Shown here: piece after piece, positions 1 to 6,812 of the stretch
How the letters are laid out: every line of letters begins with the position of its first letter
Position numbering within the stretch: the stretch's first letter is position 1
Assembly: GCA_902465105.1 (NCBI GenBank)
Contig: CABQLM010000063.1
Location: 1 to 12,041, forward strand
From: an uncultured Collinsella sp.
GTDB taxonomy: Bacteria; Actinomycetota; Coriobacteriia; Coriobacteriales; Coriobacteriaceae
Direction of reading: 5' to 3'
DNA: 12,041 nucleotides
Program-made: the position numbers and the translations under genes
Notes under the pieces: model-generated
Database searches by the model: none
Told to the model about the DNA's origin: nothing
What the model saw: only the letters and a program-made list of their open reading frames with translations

Positions 1-22
1 TCTTTCCCATTAGATTAAGTGA

Positions 23-38
23 GCGATCAGGGGATCGC
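23..38. repeat. Small 6-bp hairpin downstream of the opp operon
   Basis: The arms gcgatc (23-28) and gatcgc (33-38) are perfectly complementary around a 4-nt loop. Read on the minus strand, the stem is followed by only a mildly T-containing stretch, so it is at best a weak terminator. It lies beyond the large palindrome at 62-186. Bases 1-61 contain no gene I can support. Confidence 0.3.
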
Positions 39-61
39 ACGCCCCCTGCCGAGTTAACGTA

Positions 62-186
62 GGGTCCGCCCTGCTGTTACTTTTCAGAACATTCCGCAGG
101 ACGGAGGAAGCCCCGCAGCGCGTAGCGCGCAGCGGGGCTTCCGACATGTCCGAGGACGTTCTGAAAAGTAACAGCAGGGCGGGCCC
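62..186. repeat. 125-nt nested palindrome (MITE/REP-like or elaborate terminator)
   Basis: The outer arms at 62-90 and 158-186 are complementary over 29 bp with a single T/G wobble. Inside, 106-116 pairs perfectly with 132-142 (11 bp), and 118-122 pairs with 126-130 around a 3-nt loop. The two internal-loop segments, 91-105 and 143-157, are equal in length (15 nt) and do not pair with each other. Instead, 89-103 and 144-158 resemble one another in the same orientation (acat, tccg and aggacg shared). The structure starts 16 nt after the oppF stop, so it would be the 3' end of the opp transcript. No U-tract follows the stem, which argues against a classical intrinsic terminator. A mobile palindromic repeat is the leading alternative. 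No clear target-site duplication is visible. Confidence 0.75.
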
Positions 187-202
187 GGACGAGAACAACC
201 GA

Positions 203-1231
203 CTACAGGTCGATGTGCGATTCCTTAATCGGGAACGGCTCAGCGAAGTGACAGGCGCAGCAGTGGCCCGGGGCAACTTCCTTAAACTCAGGAAGCTTCT
301 CGGAGCAGATACCCTGCGCGATCGGGCAGCGCGTGTGGAAACGGCAGCCGGTCGGCGGATCCAGCGGTGACGGCGGATCGCCGGCGAGGATGATGCGCTT
401 GCGGGTCTTCTGGATATCAGGATCGGGAACCGGCACGGCAGACAGCAGCGACTGCGTGTACGGATGGTGAGGCTCGCTGTAGAGCGTCTTCCAGTCCGAA
501 ACCTCGACCATCTTACCCAGATACATAACGGCAACGCGATCGGAGATGTGCTGCACGACGGACAGGTCATGGGCGATAAACAGATACGCCGTACCAAACT
601 TGTCTTGGAGCTCCTTAAGCAGGTTCAAGACCTGAGCCTGAATGGACACATCCAGAGCGGAAACGGGCTCGTCGCAGATAATCAGTTTGGGCTTCAGAGC
701 GAATGCGCGGGCAATGCCGACACGCTGACGCTGGCCGCCCGAGAACTCGTGCGGATAGCGGTTGATGTGCTCGGGGTTGAGTCCGACGACGTCGAGGAGC
801 TCGCGAACACGCTCGATACGCTCCTCCTTGGTACCCACACCGTGAATGGTCATGGGCTCGGAGACGATCTCGCCGATGGTCATACGAGGATTCAGCGAAG
901 CATAGGGATCCTGGAAGATGAACTGCATCTCGCGACGCATATCCTTGATCTCGTGCTTGCTCATCTCGGCAACGTCTTTGCCCTGGAAAAAAACCTTACC
1001 GGCGGTCGGCTTGGTCAAGCGCATGATGGTGCGGCCCGTCGTGGACTTACCGCAACCGGACTCACCAACCAGACCAAAGGTCTCGCCAGGATAAATCTCA
1101 AAAGAGATGTCATTTACAGCAGAGACGACGCGCTTGGAAAAACGCTTGGCGAACATGCCGGACTCTGCAGGGAACTCCTTAGAAAGGTGCTCGACCTTCA
1201 GCAGCGGAGTGCGCTCGTTATTGTCTGCCAT
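203..1231 (-). CDS. oppF: Oligopeptide ABC transporter ATP-binding protein OppF
   Basis: This 342-residue ATPase is the second nucleotide-binding subunit of an Opp/Dpp-type peptide importer and acts at the cytoplasmic face. Visible motifs are Walker A GESGCGKS (56-63), Q-loop Q107, the signature FSGGQRQR (163-170), Walker B LIICDEP (183-189, catalytic E188), D-loop SALD and the H-loop histidine H221. The C-terminal oligopeptide-type extension carries C296, C302, C309 and a C324/C325/C327 cluster. That is the arrangement associated in this family with an iron-sulfur cluster. The ATG directly follows the oppD stop (TAAATG), with GGGAGG about nine nt upstream inside oppD, so translation is probably coupled. 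It is the last gene of the operon; the stop is TAG. The name rests on family motifs and operon order; a dipeptide (Dpp) specificity cannot be excluded. Confidence 0.93.
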   Translation of the reverse strand: MADNNERTPLLKVEHLSKEFPAESGMFAKRFSKRVVSAVNDISFEIYPGETFGLVGESGCGKSTTGRTIMRLTKPTAGKVFFQGKDVAEMSKHEIKDMRREMQFIFQDPYASLNPRMTIGEIVSEPMTIHGVGTKEERIERVRELLDVVGLNPEHINRYPHEFSGGQRQRVGIARAFALKPKLIICDEPVSALDVSIQAQVLNLLKELQDKFGTAYLFIAHDLSVVQHISDRVAVMYLGKMVEVSDWKTLYSEPHHPYTQSLLSAVPVPDPDIQKTRKRIILAGDPPSPLDPPTGCRFHTRCPIAQGICSEKLPEFKEVAPGHCCACHFAEPFPIKESHIDL

Positions 1232-2323
1232 TTACGCCTCGCCTCCCTTCTTGGAATCCTTGCGCGTACGGGACGTCTCAGGAGCGTTCTTGAGGAACTC
1301 GGGGTCACCGGAATAATGGCACGCAGAATAGTGACCGGACTCGGTGACAACACGCTCGGGGCGCTGTTTGCGGCACTTATCGGTCGCATAGGGGCAACGA
1401 GGCGAGAACACGCAGCCCTCGGGCAGGTTCATGAGCGAAGGCGGATTGCCATGAATCGGCGTAAGCGGCTTCTTCTCATCGATAGCCTGCTCCGGGATGG
1501 AGCGGATAAGGCCCCAGGTGTAGGGATGGCGGCTCTCGTAGAAGATTTCCTCAGCAGTGCCGAACTCGACGGGACGGCCGGCGTACATAACCATGATCTT
1601 ATCGGCCATATCGGCGACGACGCCCAGGTCATGGGTAATCATGATGATGGCGTTGCCGTTCTTCTCCTGCATTTCCTGCATAAGCTCAATAATCTGAGCC
1701 TGAATGGTAACGTCCAGGGCAGTCGTGGGCTCGTCGGCAATCAGAATATCGGGATCGCAGGCAAGGGCCATAGCAATCATGACGCGCTGACGCATACCGC
1801 CAGAGAACTGGTGCGGATACTCATTGACGCGCTTCTCGGGCTCGGGAATGCCAACGAGGTCCAAAAGCTCGGTGGCACGCTTAAGAGCTTCCTGCTTGGA
1901 GTAACCACGGTGCAGACGAAGGCCCTCGCCCACCTGCTTGCCGATCTTATAGACCGGGTTCAAGGAGGTCATAGGATCCTGGAAGATCATCGCGATATCG
2001 TTGCCACGAATGTGCTGCATCTCTTCCTCGGTCATCTCGAGGATAGAACGACCGCGATAGCGAACGTCTCCGCCCTCAATCTTTCCCGGAGGCATCGAGA
2101 TAAGACCCATGATGGTCATGGCAGTCACGGACTTACCGGAGCCGGACTCACCGACGACGCCCAAGGTCTCGCCGCGATCGAGCGTGTAGGAGACACCATC
2201 GACAGCGCGAACGACGCCATCCTCGGTGTGGAAATACATCTTAAGGTCATCGACCTCGAGCAGATGCTGGCCCTCGGGAACCGGCTGGTCCTTCAGGTCC
2301 ACATAGTTCTTGTTCTTCTTCAT
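1232..2323 (-). CDS. oppD: Oligopeptide ABC transporter ATP-binding protein OppD
   Basis: This 363-residue ATPase pairs with OppF to power peptide uptake. Motifs are Walker A GESGSGKS (58-65), Q-loop Q115 in IFQDPMTSLNP, signature FSGGMRQR (173-180), Walker B ILIADEP (193-199, E198), D-loop TALD (201-204) and H-loop H231. The C-terminal region, after the HPYTWGL segment, contains C304, C310, C317 and C335. These are spaced as in OppD/DppD proteins reported to bind a [4Fe-4S] cluster. A basic, charged tail (about 350-360) ends the protein. The start codon lies two bases after the oppC stop, with AAGGA about nine nt upstream inside oppC. OppD and OppF are clear paralogues. Assignment of D versus F rests on gene order and the GESGSGKS/GMRQR motif pair. 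Confidence 0.93.
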   Translation of the reverse strand: MKKNKNYVDLKDQPVPEGQHLLEVDDLKMYFHTEDGVVRAVDGVSYTLDRGETLGVVGESGSGKSVTAMTIMGLISMPPGKIEGGDVRYRGRSILEMTEEEMQHIRGNDIAMIFQDPMTSLNPVYKIGKQVGEGLRLHRGYSKQEALKRATELLDLVGIPEPEKRVNEYPHQFSGGMRQRVMIAMALACDPDILIADEPTTALDVTIQAQIIELMQEMQEKNGNAIIMITHDLGVVADMADKIMVMYAGRPVEFGTAEEIFYESRHPYTWGLIRSIPEQAIDEKKPLTPIHGNPPSLMNLPEGCVFSPRCPYATDKCRKQRPERVVTESGHYSACHYSGDPEFLKNAPETSRTRKDSKKGGEA

Positions 2324-2325
2324 CC

Positions 2326-3261
2326 TTATGCGTCCTTCATCTTGACGTCGAGGGCGTCGCGCAGACCGTCACCCAACAGGGTGAAGGCGAGCACCGTCGA
2401 GAGAATTGCCAGACCGGGCATGATCATCATCCAGGGAGCAGTCAGAAGATACTGTTGACCGTCCTGAATCATAGAGCCCCACGAAGGCGTAGGCGGAATA
2501 ACGCCCATACCGAGGAAGGACAGAGCGGACTCGGTCAGAATAGCGCCACCGATGTTCATGGTCGCGTAGACCACGATGGAAGCAACGGAGTTCGGGAAAA
2601 TGTGGCGCATAACGATACGGGCATCGGATGCACCCATGGCGCGAGCGGCGTCAACATAGTCGTTTTCCTTGACCGTCAAGATTGCAGATCGGAAGACACG
2701 CGCAATCGAAGGCCAGCCGAGAATACCGATGGCGATAAAGACGTTCTGGAGGCCACGGCCGATAACAGCAATCATGGCGACAACGAACAGCACGTACGGG
2801 AACGCCAAGAAGATATCAGCACAGCGCATGATAATCGTGTCCCAAATGCCGCCATAGAAACCGGCAAGGGCGCCCATGACCAGACCGATCACCGTGGAGA
2901 TGGCAGTGGCCATGATGCCGACGGAAAGCGAAACGCGTGCACCGTAGATAACACGAACCAGAATATCGCGACCAAGGGAGTCGGTGCCAAACGGATGCTC
3001 GGCACACGGAGCCAGCAGCGACGTCTCGGCCATGGTGGTCGAGTCGGAAGCCGTCGGCGAACCGAGCCAGGGCTTAGCCCACAGATCTGCGGTCAGGGCA
3101 ACCAAAACGACGATGATAATCCAGCAGACACCGATAACGGCGAGCTTGTTCTTACGAAGACGCTTGAAAGCGTCGCCCCACAGCGTGCGGGACTTGGCGG
3201 GAGCAGATGCGGCCTTGGTGGCGGTAGCCTGCTCCTGAGACTGAGAATCAGTTTCCTGCAT
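2326..3261 (-). CDS. oppC: Oligopeptide ABC transporter permease OppC
   Basis: This 311-residue inner-membrane permease is one half of the translocation channel. A polar, Ser/Ala/Gln-rich cytoplasmic N-terminus (1-25) precedes the conserved RLRKNKLAVIG entry into transmembrane segment 1. The family block GTDSLGRDILVRVIYGARVS follows a periplasmic loop. Further hydrophobic segments come next, together with the EAA coupling loop DAARAMGASDARIVMRHIFPN, which contacts the ATPases. The C-terminal ALSFLGMGVIPPTPSWG motif is typical of OppC/DppC. The start has GGGAGG eight nt upstream in the 14-nt gap after oppB. The stop is two bases before oppD. Nothing suggests truncation. Confidence 0.93.
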   Translation of the reverse strand: MQETDSQSQEQATATKAASAPAKSRTLWGDAFKRLRKNKLAVIGVCWIIIVVLVALTADLWAKPWLGSPTASDSTTMAETSLLAPCAEHPFGTDSLGRDILVRVIYGARVSLSVGIMATAISTVIGLVMGALAGFYGGIWDTIIMRCADIFLAFPYVLFVVAMIAVIGRGLQNVFIAIGILGWPSIARVFRSAILTVKENDYVDAARAMGASDARIVMRHIFPNSVASIVVYATMNIGGAILTESALSFLGMGVIPPTPSWGSMIQDGQQYLLTAPWMMIMPGLAILSTVLAFTLLGDGLRDALDVKMKDA

Positions 3262-3275
3262 GAGACGTACCTCCC

Positions 3276-4313
3276 TTAGGCCTTATCCGACGGACCGCCA
3301 AGGCGGATGCGCGGGTCGAGGAATGCATAGCTAATGTCGACGAGCAGGTTGATCACCATGACGACGACAACGATGAGCGTAACGCCGCCCATAACGATGG
3401 GCCAGTCACGCATGCTAATGGCGCGATAGACCTCATAGCCGATACCGGGCCAGTTAAAGACCGTCTCAGTCAGGATGGCGCCCGAAAGCATGCCGCCAAA
3501 GTCGACACCAATATAGGTAACGACGGGGATGAGTGCATTCTTAAGCGCATGTTTGACGATGATCGCACGATTGGAGAGACCCTTGGCCTTTGCCGTACGG
3601 ATGTAATCCTGGTTCATGACGTCAAGCAGCTGCGAGCGCATGATGCGCGCAGCATAAGCGGTTGAAACCGAAGCCAGCGTAATGGTCGGAAGCACATAGT
3701 GCATCCAATCCTGATACTGAGAGCTGGCACCGCCGGCACCCGAGATCGGCATGGAGATTGCACCGCCCGTGGCGTCCTTGAGGATGACGCCAAAGAACAG
3801 CTGCAGCAACATACCGAGCCAGAAGGCCGGGACCGCAACGAGGATCGACGTGGTGAGCGTTACCAAAATATCCCAGAAGGAATAACGCTTTACCGCCGAA
3901 ATGATACCCGCACCGATACCCATAATTGCCTCGAGCACGATGGCGCACGCGGCAAGTTTGACCGTATACGGATACTTCTGGGCAAAGATATCCGTAACCG
4001 GCAGCTTGCGCTGGTACGAATTGCCCAAATCGCCATGAAGCAGGCCGTTCATGTAATACAAGTAACGGTCCACGAGCGACGTTTGAACGGGGTCACCGTT
4101 CTCGTCAAGGATCGCGTTGCCGTCCTCGTCCGTCTGGACCAGGTGATAGCGGACGCGAAGCTGAAGCTCTACCTCGGGGGACAGAGCCTTGTCTCCACCG
4201 ATCAGCTTGATCGGATCTCCCGGCACGATATTCTGGAGGGCGAACAGAATCAGCGTAACGCCCAAAAACACCGGGATGAACTGAAGCACACGTTTAACGA
4301 TGTACTTACCCAT
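3276..4313 (-). CDS. oppB: Oligopeptide ABC transporter permease OppB
   Basis: This 345-residue permease partners OppC in the membrane channel. It opens with the family signature YIVKRVLQFIPVFLGVTLI, followed by the NIVPGDP motif at the end of transmembrane segment 1. It ends with several hydrophobic helices, the EAA loop RTAKAKGLSNRAIIVKHALKN and the terminal DPRIRLGG motif. The first extracytoplasmic loop contains an unusual acidic tandem repeat at residues 62-77 (DEDGNAIL then DENGDPVQ) that I do not recall from standard OppB proteins. GGGGAG lies about four nt upstream of the ATG. The gene follows oppA after a 156-nt spacer with a hairpin, and oppC begins 14 nt downstream of its stop. Confidence 0.92.
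   Translation of the reverse strand: MGKYIVKRVLQFIPVFLGVTLILFALQNIVPGDPIKLIGGDKALSPEVELQLRVRYHLVQTDEDGNAILDENGDPVQTSLVDRYLYYMNGLLHGDLGNSYQRKLPVTDIFAQKYPYTVKLAACAIVLEAIMGIGAGIISAVKRYSFWDILVTLTTSILVAVPAFWLGMLLQLFFGVILKDATGGAISMPISGAGGASSQYQDWMHYVLPTITLASVSTAYAARIMRSQLLDVMNQDYIRTAKAKGLSNRAIIVKHALKNALIPVVTYIGVDFGGMLSGAILTETVFNWPGIGYEVYRAISMRDWPIVMGGVTLIVVVVMVINLLVDISYAFLDPRIRLGGPSDKA
4083..4130 (-). repeat. Tandem 8-residue acidic repeat in the OppB external loop
   Basis: Two consecutive octets of OppB, residues 62-69 and 70-77, share the pattern D-E-(D/N)-G-(N/D)-(A/P)-(I/V)-x. They lie in the first extracytoplasmic loop, between the RVRYHL segment and the membrane-proximal YLYYMNGLLHGDLG block. 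The Asp/Asn/Gly spacing resembles calcium-loop or wall-binding sequences, but no defined EF-hand is complete. A function is not claimed. Confidence 0.5.
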
Positions 4314-4343
4314 ACCACTCCCCTATCTAGGGATTAACCTAAA

Positions 4344-4373
4344 TGGGATGCCGATCGCCAGACCGGCATCCCA
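4344..4373 (-). promoter_or_regulatory. Hairpin in the oppA-oppB intergenic spacer
   Basis: The arms tgggatgccg (4344-4353) and cggcatccca (4364-4373) form a perfect 10-bp stem with a 10-nt loop. On the transcribed strand only three Ts follow, so this is a poor intrinsic terminator. Its place between the binding-protein gene and the permease genes fits a partial terminator or an mRNA-stabilising 3' stem that leaves more oppA than oppBCDF message. The rest of the 156-nt spacer (4314-4469) shows no convincing promoter. Confidence 0.6.
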
Positions 4374-4469
4374 AAATTACCATCAGCCAGTTTACCCCAG
4401 GTTAGGGAGAACTGTATGTTTCCCATGAGGTCTACGTAAATACTTGACCCTCACGGAAGCTGCAAACTC

Positions 4470-6146
4470 TTAGGCGAGCTCAGCGGTACCCAGATCGGCG
4501 TGCTTCTGCGGATCGACATAGAGGTGCTTGATGCGATCGGAGCCGGCGACGGTGTGCGTGTAGAACATAATCGGGATGACCGGGCAGTCGGCAGCGACCA
4601 TTGCGTCGGCCTCCTGCATCTTAGCGACGCGCTCCTCGTCGTCAACCGTAGTGCGAGCCTCGTCGACCTTGGCGTCGAACTCGGGGTTGTTGTAACCAGA
4701 GCGGTTGTCGCCACCGAGGGAGTCGGAGTGGAACAGCGGATACAGGAAGTTGTCCATGATCGGGTAGTCGGCAATCCAACCCAGACGACCGAACTGATAT
4801 TTAAAGTTCTGATACTGCTCGAGCAGGGCAGACCACTCAGGGGTATCGGAGACAGCGGTAACGCCAACCTTGGCGAGGTCGCCGATGATGGACTCCATAA
4901 TCTCCTTGTGACCGCCGTCCTGGTTGTAAGACAGAGTCACGTTAATACCACGGTCACCGTTGGCATCGGCAGGAGCAACCTTGTCGAGGTACTCGTTAGC
5001 CTTGTCGACGTCGTAGGCGCAGAACTCCCATGCGCCCTCCTTGTAGCCATCGATGCCCGGAGGAACAATGCCGTCGGCGGGGGTACGGGTACCCTTGAAG
5101 ATGGTCTTGCAGATGGCCTCACGGTTAATGGCCAGGGAGATACCCCTGCGCAGGTCGGCGTTGTTGAACGGCTCAGCCGTGTTGTTGCAGGTCAGGTAGT
5201 AGGTGGAAGGCTCGGCGCCGAGCAGCATGCGCTCGCCGTCGCCCATGGTGTAGCCGTCCTTGGACACGCCGCGATCCTTCTTGGCGGCGTCGATCTGAGC
5301 AACGGGAACGTCGCAGACATCGAGGTTACCGGCCTGGAACTCCTTGTAAGCGGTCTCCATGTCTTTGATGACCTGGAAGTGGACGCCATCGATCTTGGCC
5401 TTGTCGCCATAGTAATCGTCGAACTTCTTGAGGTTGATCTCCTGACCATCCTCCCACTTGCCGTCCATCATGAACGGGCCGTTACCGATCGGGGCAAGGT
5501 AGAAGTTCTTGACATCGGACTCGGCGCACTCGGGAACCGGGGCCAGAGCCGGGTGAGAGGCGACGAAGGGGAAGTCGGCGTAAGCGGAAGACAGTTTGAC
5601 GACGAGGGTCTCATCGTCGGGGCAGGTAACGCCAGTCAGCTCGGTGGCCTTGCCGGCAAGCAGGTCGTCATAGCCCTCGACCATGGAAAGGTGATAGGAG
5701 ACCTCGGAAGGACCATACTCTTTAGCGACAGCCGACTTGGTGCTGACCAGACGTTCCCAACCGAGCTTGAAGGACTTGGAGGTAACGTCGTCGCCGTTGT
5801 GGAACTTAGCCTTCTTGATCTTGAAGGTAAACTCGGTGGCGTCGTCGTTGGCCTTAAAGGATTCGCAGGCCAGCGGAACGATCTCACCCTTATCGGCGTC
5901 ATAAGAGGTCAGAGCGTCAAAGAGCTGGTACTCGACCTGAGTGCCCTGGTCCTCCTGGACGTTATAAGGGTCGATGCAAACCGGGTTATTGATGTAGAAG
6001 TTCAGTGTCGAACCGGACCCAGAACCGGAAGCGTCGCCGCCCTTCTTGCCGCATGCGGCAAGAAAAGCCATGGAGCTCGCAGCGAGGGTGCCGCCAACAA
6101 AGGCGCGACGACCCATAACGGGCTGGTGGAACATAGAATCAGCCAT
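4470..6146 (-). CDS. oppA: Oligopeptide-binding lipoprotein OppA (SBP family 5)
   Basis: This 558-residue extracellular solute-binding protein captures peptides and delivers them to OppBC. The ATG at 6146 is chosen because AAGGAGG sits five nt upstream and the signal peptide then starts sensibly. An in-frame ATG at 6191 would add 15 polar residues and lacks such support. The N-terminus has a twin-arginine-like GRRAFVGG (R13, R14), a hydrophobic segment and a lipobox L29-A30-A31-C32, so C32 is the probable lipidated residue. A Gly/Ser linker follows (36-46). Hallmarks of SBP_bac_5 include the early LFDALTSYD segment, the FTFKIKKAKFHNGDDVT block, the ALAPVPE region, LRRGISLAINREAI, and the late DYPIMDNFLYPLF. 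The gene leads the opp operon behind a recognisable promoter. The exact peptide preference cannot be read from sequence. Confidence 0.93.
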   Translation of the reverse strand: MADSMFHQPVMGRRAFVGGTLAASSMAFLAACGKKGGDASGSGSGSTLNFYINNPVCIDPYNVQEDQGTQVEYQLFDALTSYDADKGEIVPLACESFKANDDATEFTFKIKKAKFHNGDDVTSKSFKLGWERLVSTKSAVAKEYGPSEVSYHLSMVEGYDDLLAGKATELTGVTCPDDETLVVKLSSAYADFPFVASHPALAPVPECAESDVKNFYLAPIGNGPFMMDGKWEDGQEINLKKFDDYYGDKAKIDGVHFQVIKDMETAYKEFQAGNLDVCDVPVAQIDAAKKDRGVSKDGYTMGDGERMLLGAEPSTYYLTCNNTAEPFNNADLRRGISLAINREAICKTIFKGTRTPADGIVPPGIDGYKEGAWEFCAYDVDKANEYLDKVAPADANGDRGINVTLSYNQDGGHKEIMESIIGDLAKVGVTAVSDTPEWSALLEQYQNFKYQFGRLGWIADYPIMDNFLYPLFHSDSLGGDNRSGYNNPEFDAKVDEARTTVDDEERVAKMQEADAMVAADCPVIPIMFYTHTVAGSDRIKHLYVDPQKHADLGTAELA

Positions 6147-6151
6147 GCCAT

Positions 6152-6158
6152 CCTCCTT
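6152..6158 (-). promoter_or_regulatory. Ribosome binding site that fixes the oppA start
   Basis: The minus strand reads AAGGAGG, five nt before the ATG at 6146. This near-consensus Shine-Dalgarno sequence rules against the in-frame upstream ATG at 6191. Confidence 0.85.
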
Positions 6159-6224
6159 ATGAGATAGGACAAAGTGAATTCGACCGGGCAACGTCGAGAC
6201 AACCCGATCAAACCATTCAAACGC

Positions 6225-6259
6225 GGTCCGCCGTTATGGCTGGTTATGCAAAGCGGACC
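6225..6259. promoter_or_regulatory. Candidate operator: dyad spanning the opp -10 box
   Basis: The arms ggtccgc (6225-6231) and gcggacc (6253-6259) are perfect inverted copies whose centres are 28 bp apart. One arm lies in the -35/-10 spacer and the other just past the predicted start site. A folded RNA could therefore not contain both arms, which favours a DNA-level protein site. The regulator is unknown. Confidence 0.4.
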
Positions 6260-6271
6260 AACGTTTCTCAA
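6243..6271 (-). promoter_or_regulatory. Predicted sigma-A-type promoter of the opp operon
   Basis: On the minus strand, TTGAGA (6266-6271; five of six to TTGACA) and CATAAC (6243-6248; four of six to TATAAT) are separated by exactly 17 nt. Transcription would begin near 6236, giving a leader of about 90 nt. A second CATAAC copy lies one helical turn downstream (6233-6238). Confidence 0.6.
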
Positions 6272-6384
6272 TACAGTAGCGCATTTTATGCACAATATGC
6301 CCCTGATTCTGGTCAACGGTCGAGAATTTCTTTAGTTAGGCGAAGTATGTGGGGATATTTTGTCCCTGTAAAATGAATGTAAAC

Positions 6385-6415
6385 AAAAAGGGTCCCGCAC
6401 TTGCGGAACCCTTTT
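6385..6415 (-). terminator. Intrinsic terminator downstream of secG
   Basis: On the minus strand a 13-bp stem (6403-6415 with 6386-6398, one G/T wobble) closes a 4-nt loop (6399-6402) and runs into a U-tract (complement of 6385-6389). It lies about 22 nt after the secG stop and separates secG from the opp promoter region. Between it and oppA (6147-6384) I see only regulatory sequence. Confidence 0.9.
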
Positions 6416-6437
6416 CAAGCGTATAGAGGGAACGTGT

Positions 6438-6692
6438 TTAGAGGCCCACGATACCCTGCGGGAAGAAGAACATGCAGAGCACAACGCACGCGGCAAACAC
6501 GACAGCCATGATAACCGTCAGGCGATCGAGGTTCTGCTCCATGACGCCCGTGGCAGAGCTAGAGTTATACAGCGAGCTGGCGATCATGTCCGAAACGCCG
6601 GTACCCTTACCGGAGTGCATCAGGACGAGAATCGTCAGCGCCACGGCGGATACAGCCCAAACGGCAAACAGAAGAATCTGAAACGGACCCAT
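6438..6692 (-). CDS. secG: Preprotein translocase subunit SecG
   Basis: This 84-residue small membrane protein is the accessory SecYEG subunit that assists SecA-driven export. Two hydrophobic helices are visible (about 4-26 and 57-78). They are joined by the conserved cytoplasmic loop, with LMHSGKGTGVSD at 24-35, the best-known SecG block. The length matches the family. AAGGAG lies eight nt before the ATG. secG next to gap-pgk-tpiA genes is a frequent Gram-positive arrangement. Here the transposase unit intervenes, so secG probably depends on a promoter in 6693-6758, where no strong match was seen, or on read-through. It ends at a good terminator. Confidence 0.93.
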   Translation of the reverse strand: MGPFQILLFAVWAVSAVALTILVLMHSGKGTGVSDMIASSLYNSSSATGVMEQNLDRLTVIMAVVFAACVVLCMFFFPQGIVGL

Positions 6693-6758
6693 AGATAAGC
6701 TCCTTAATAGAACAATTCAAACTCTTGTACTTTAACACAATCCTTCGCCCTCTCCCAC

Positions 6759-6797
6759 CTGCCACTCAGGGACGGGGTAGAAATGGCAGAAATAGCT
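6759..6797. repeat. Left inverted repeat of the RAYT unit
   Basis: This 39-bp repeat is inverted relative to 7698-7736, with mismatches only at five positions. It is itself a small dyad: ctgcca (6759-6764) pairs with tggcag (6784-6789). It also contains agaaat twice, three bases apart. The repeat lies just past the transposase stop codon. Confidence 0.85.
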
Positions 6798-6812
6798 CTT
6801 GATTTTCATCAA

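Noticed and set aside
10..597. Minus-strand frame reading through the 62-186 palindrome into oppF
   Set aside because: It is Arg/Ser-rich out-of-frame translation overlapping oppF and a non-coding palindrome, with no plausible ribosome binding site or domain.
464..2458. Long plus-strand open frame (664 codons) opposite oppF and oppD
   Set aside because: It is the antisense shadow of two ATPase genes whose motifs are intact on the minus strand. The translation shows no recognisable domain and arises from GC-rich codon bias.
4404..4426. Second possible stem in the oppA-oppB spacer (gggaaac with gttctccc)
   Set aside because: It needs a bulge and is not followed by Us. The 4344-4373 hairpin is clearly stronger.
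4500..6167. Long plus-strand open frame opposite oppA
   Set aside because: It mirrors oppA, has low-complexity Val/Gly/Leu-rich content and no family motif. The minus-strand gene has signal, lipobox and Shine-Dalgarno.
6147..6191. Upstream ATG extending OppA by 15 residues
   Set aside because: It lacks a Shine-Dalgarno sequence and puts a polar stretch ahead of the signal peptide. The ATG at 6146 has AAGGAGG at five nt.
6693..6758. Possible secG promoter (TTGTGT, 17 nt, AATTGT on the minus strand)
   Set aside because: The hexamers match consensus poorly, so I do not report it as a feature.
6799..6812. Small ttgat/atcaa hairpin just after the transposase stop
   Set aside because: A five-bp AT-rich stem without a U-tract is too weak to call a terminator.
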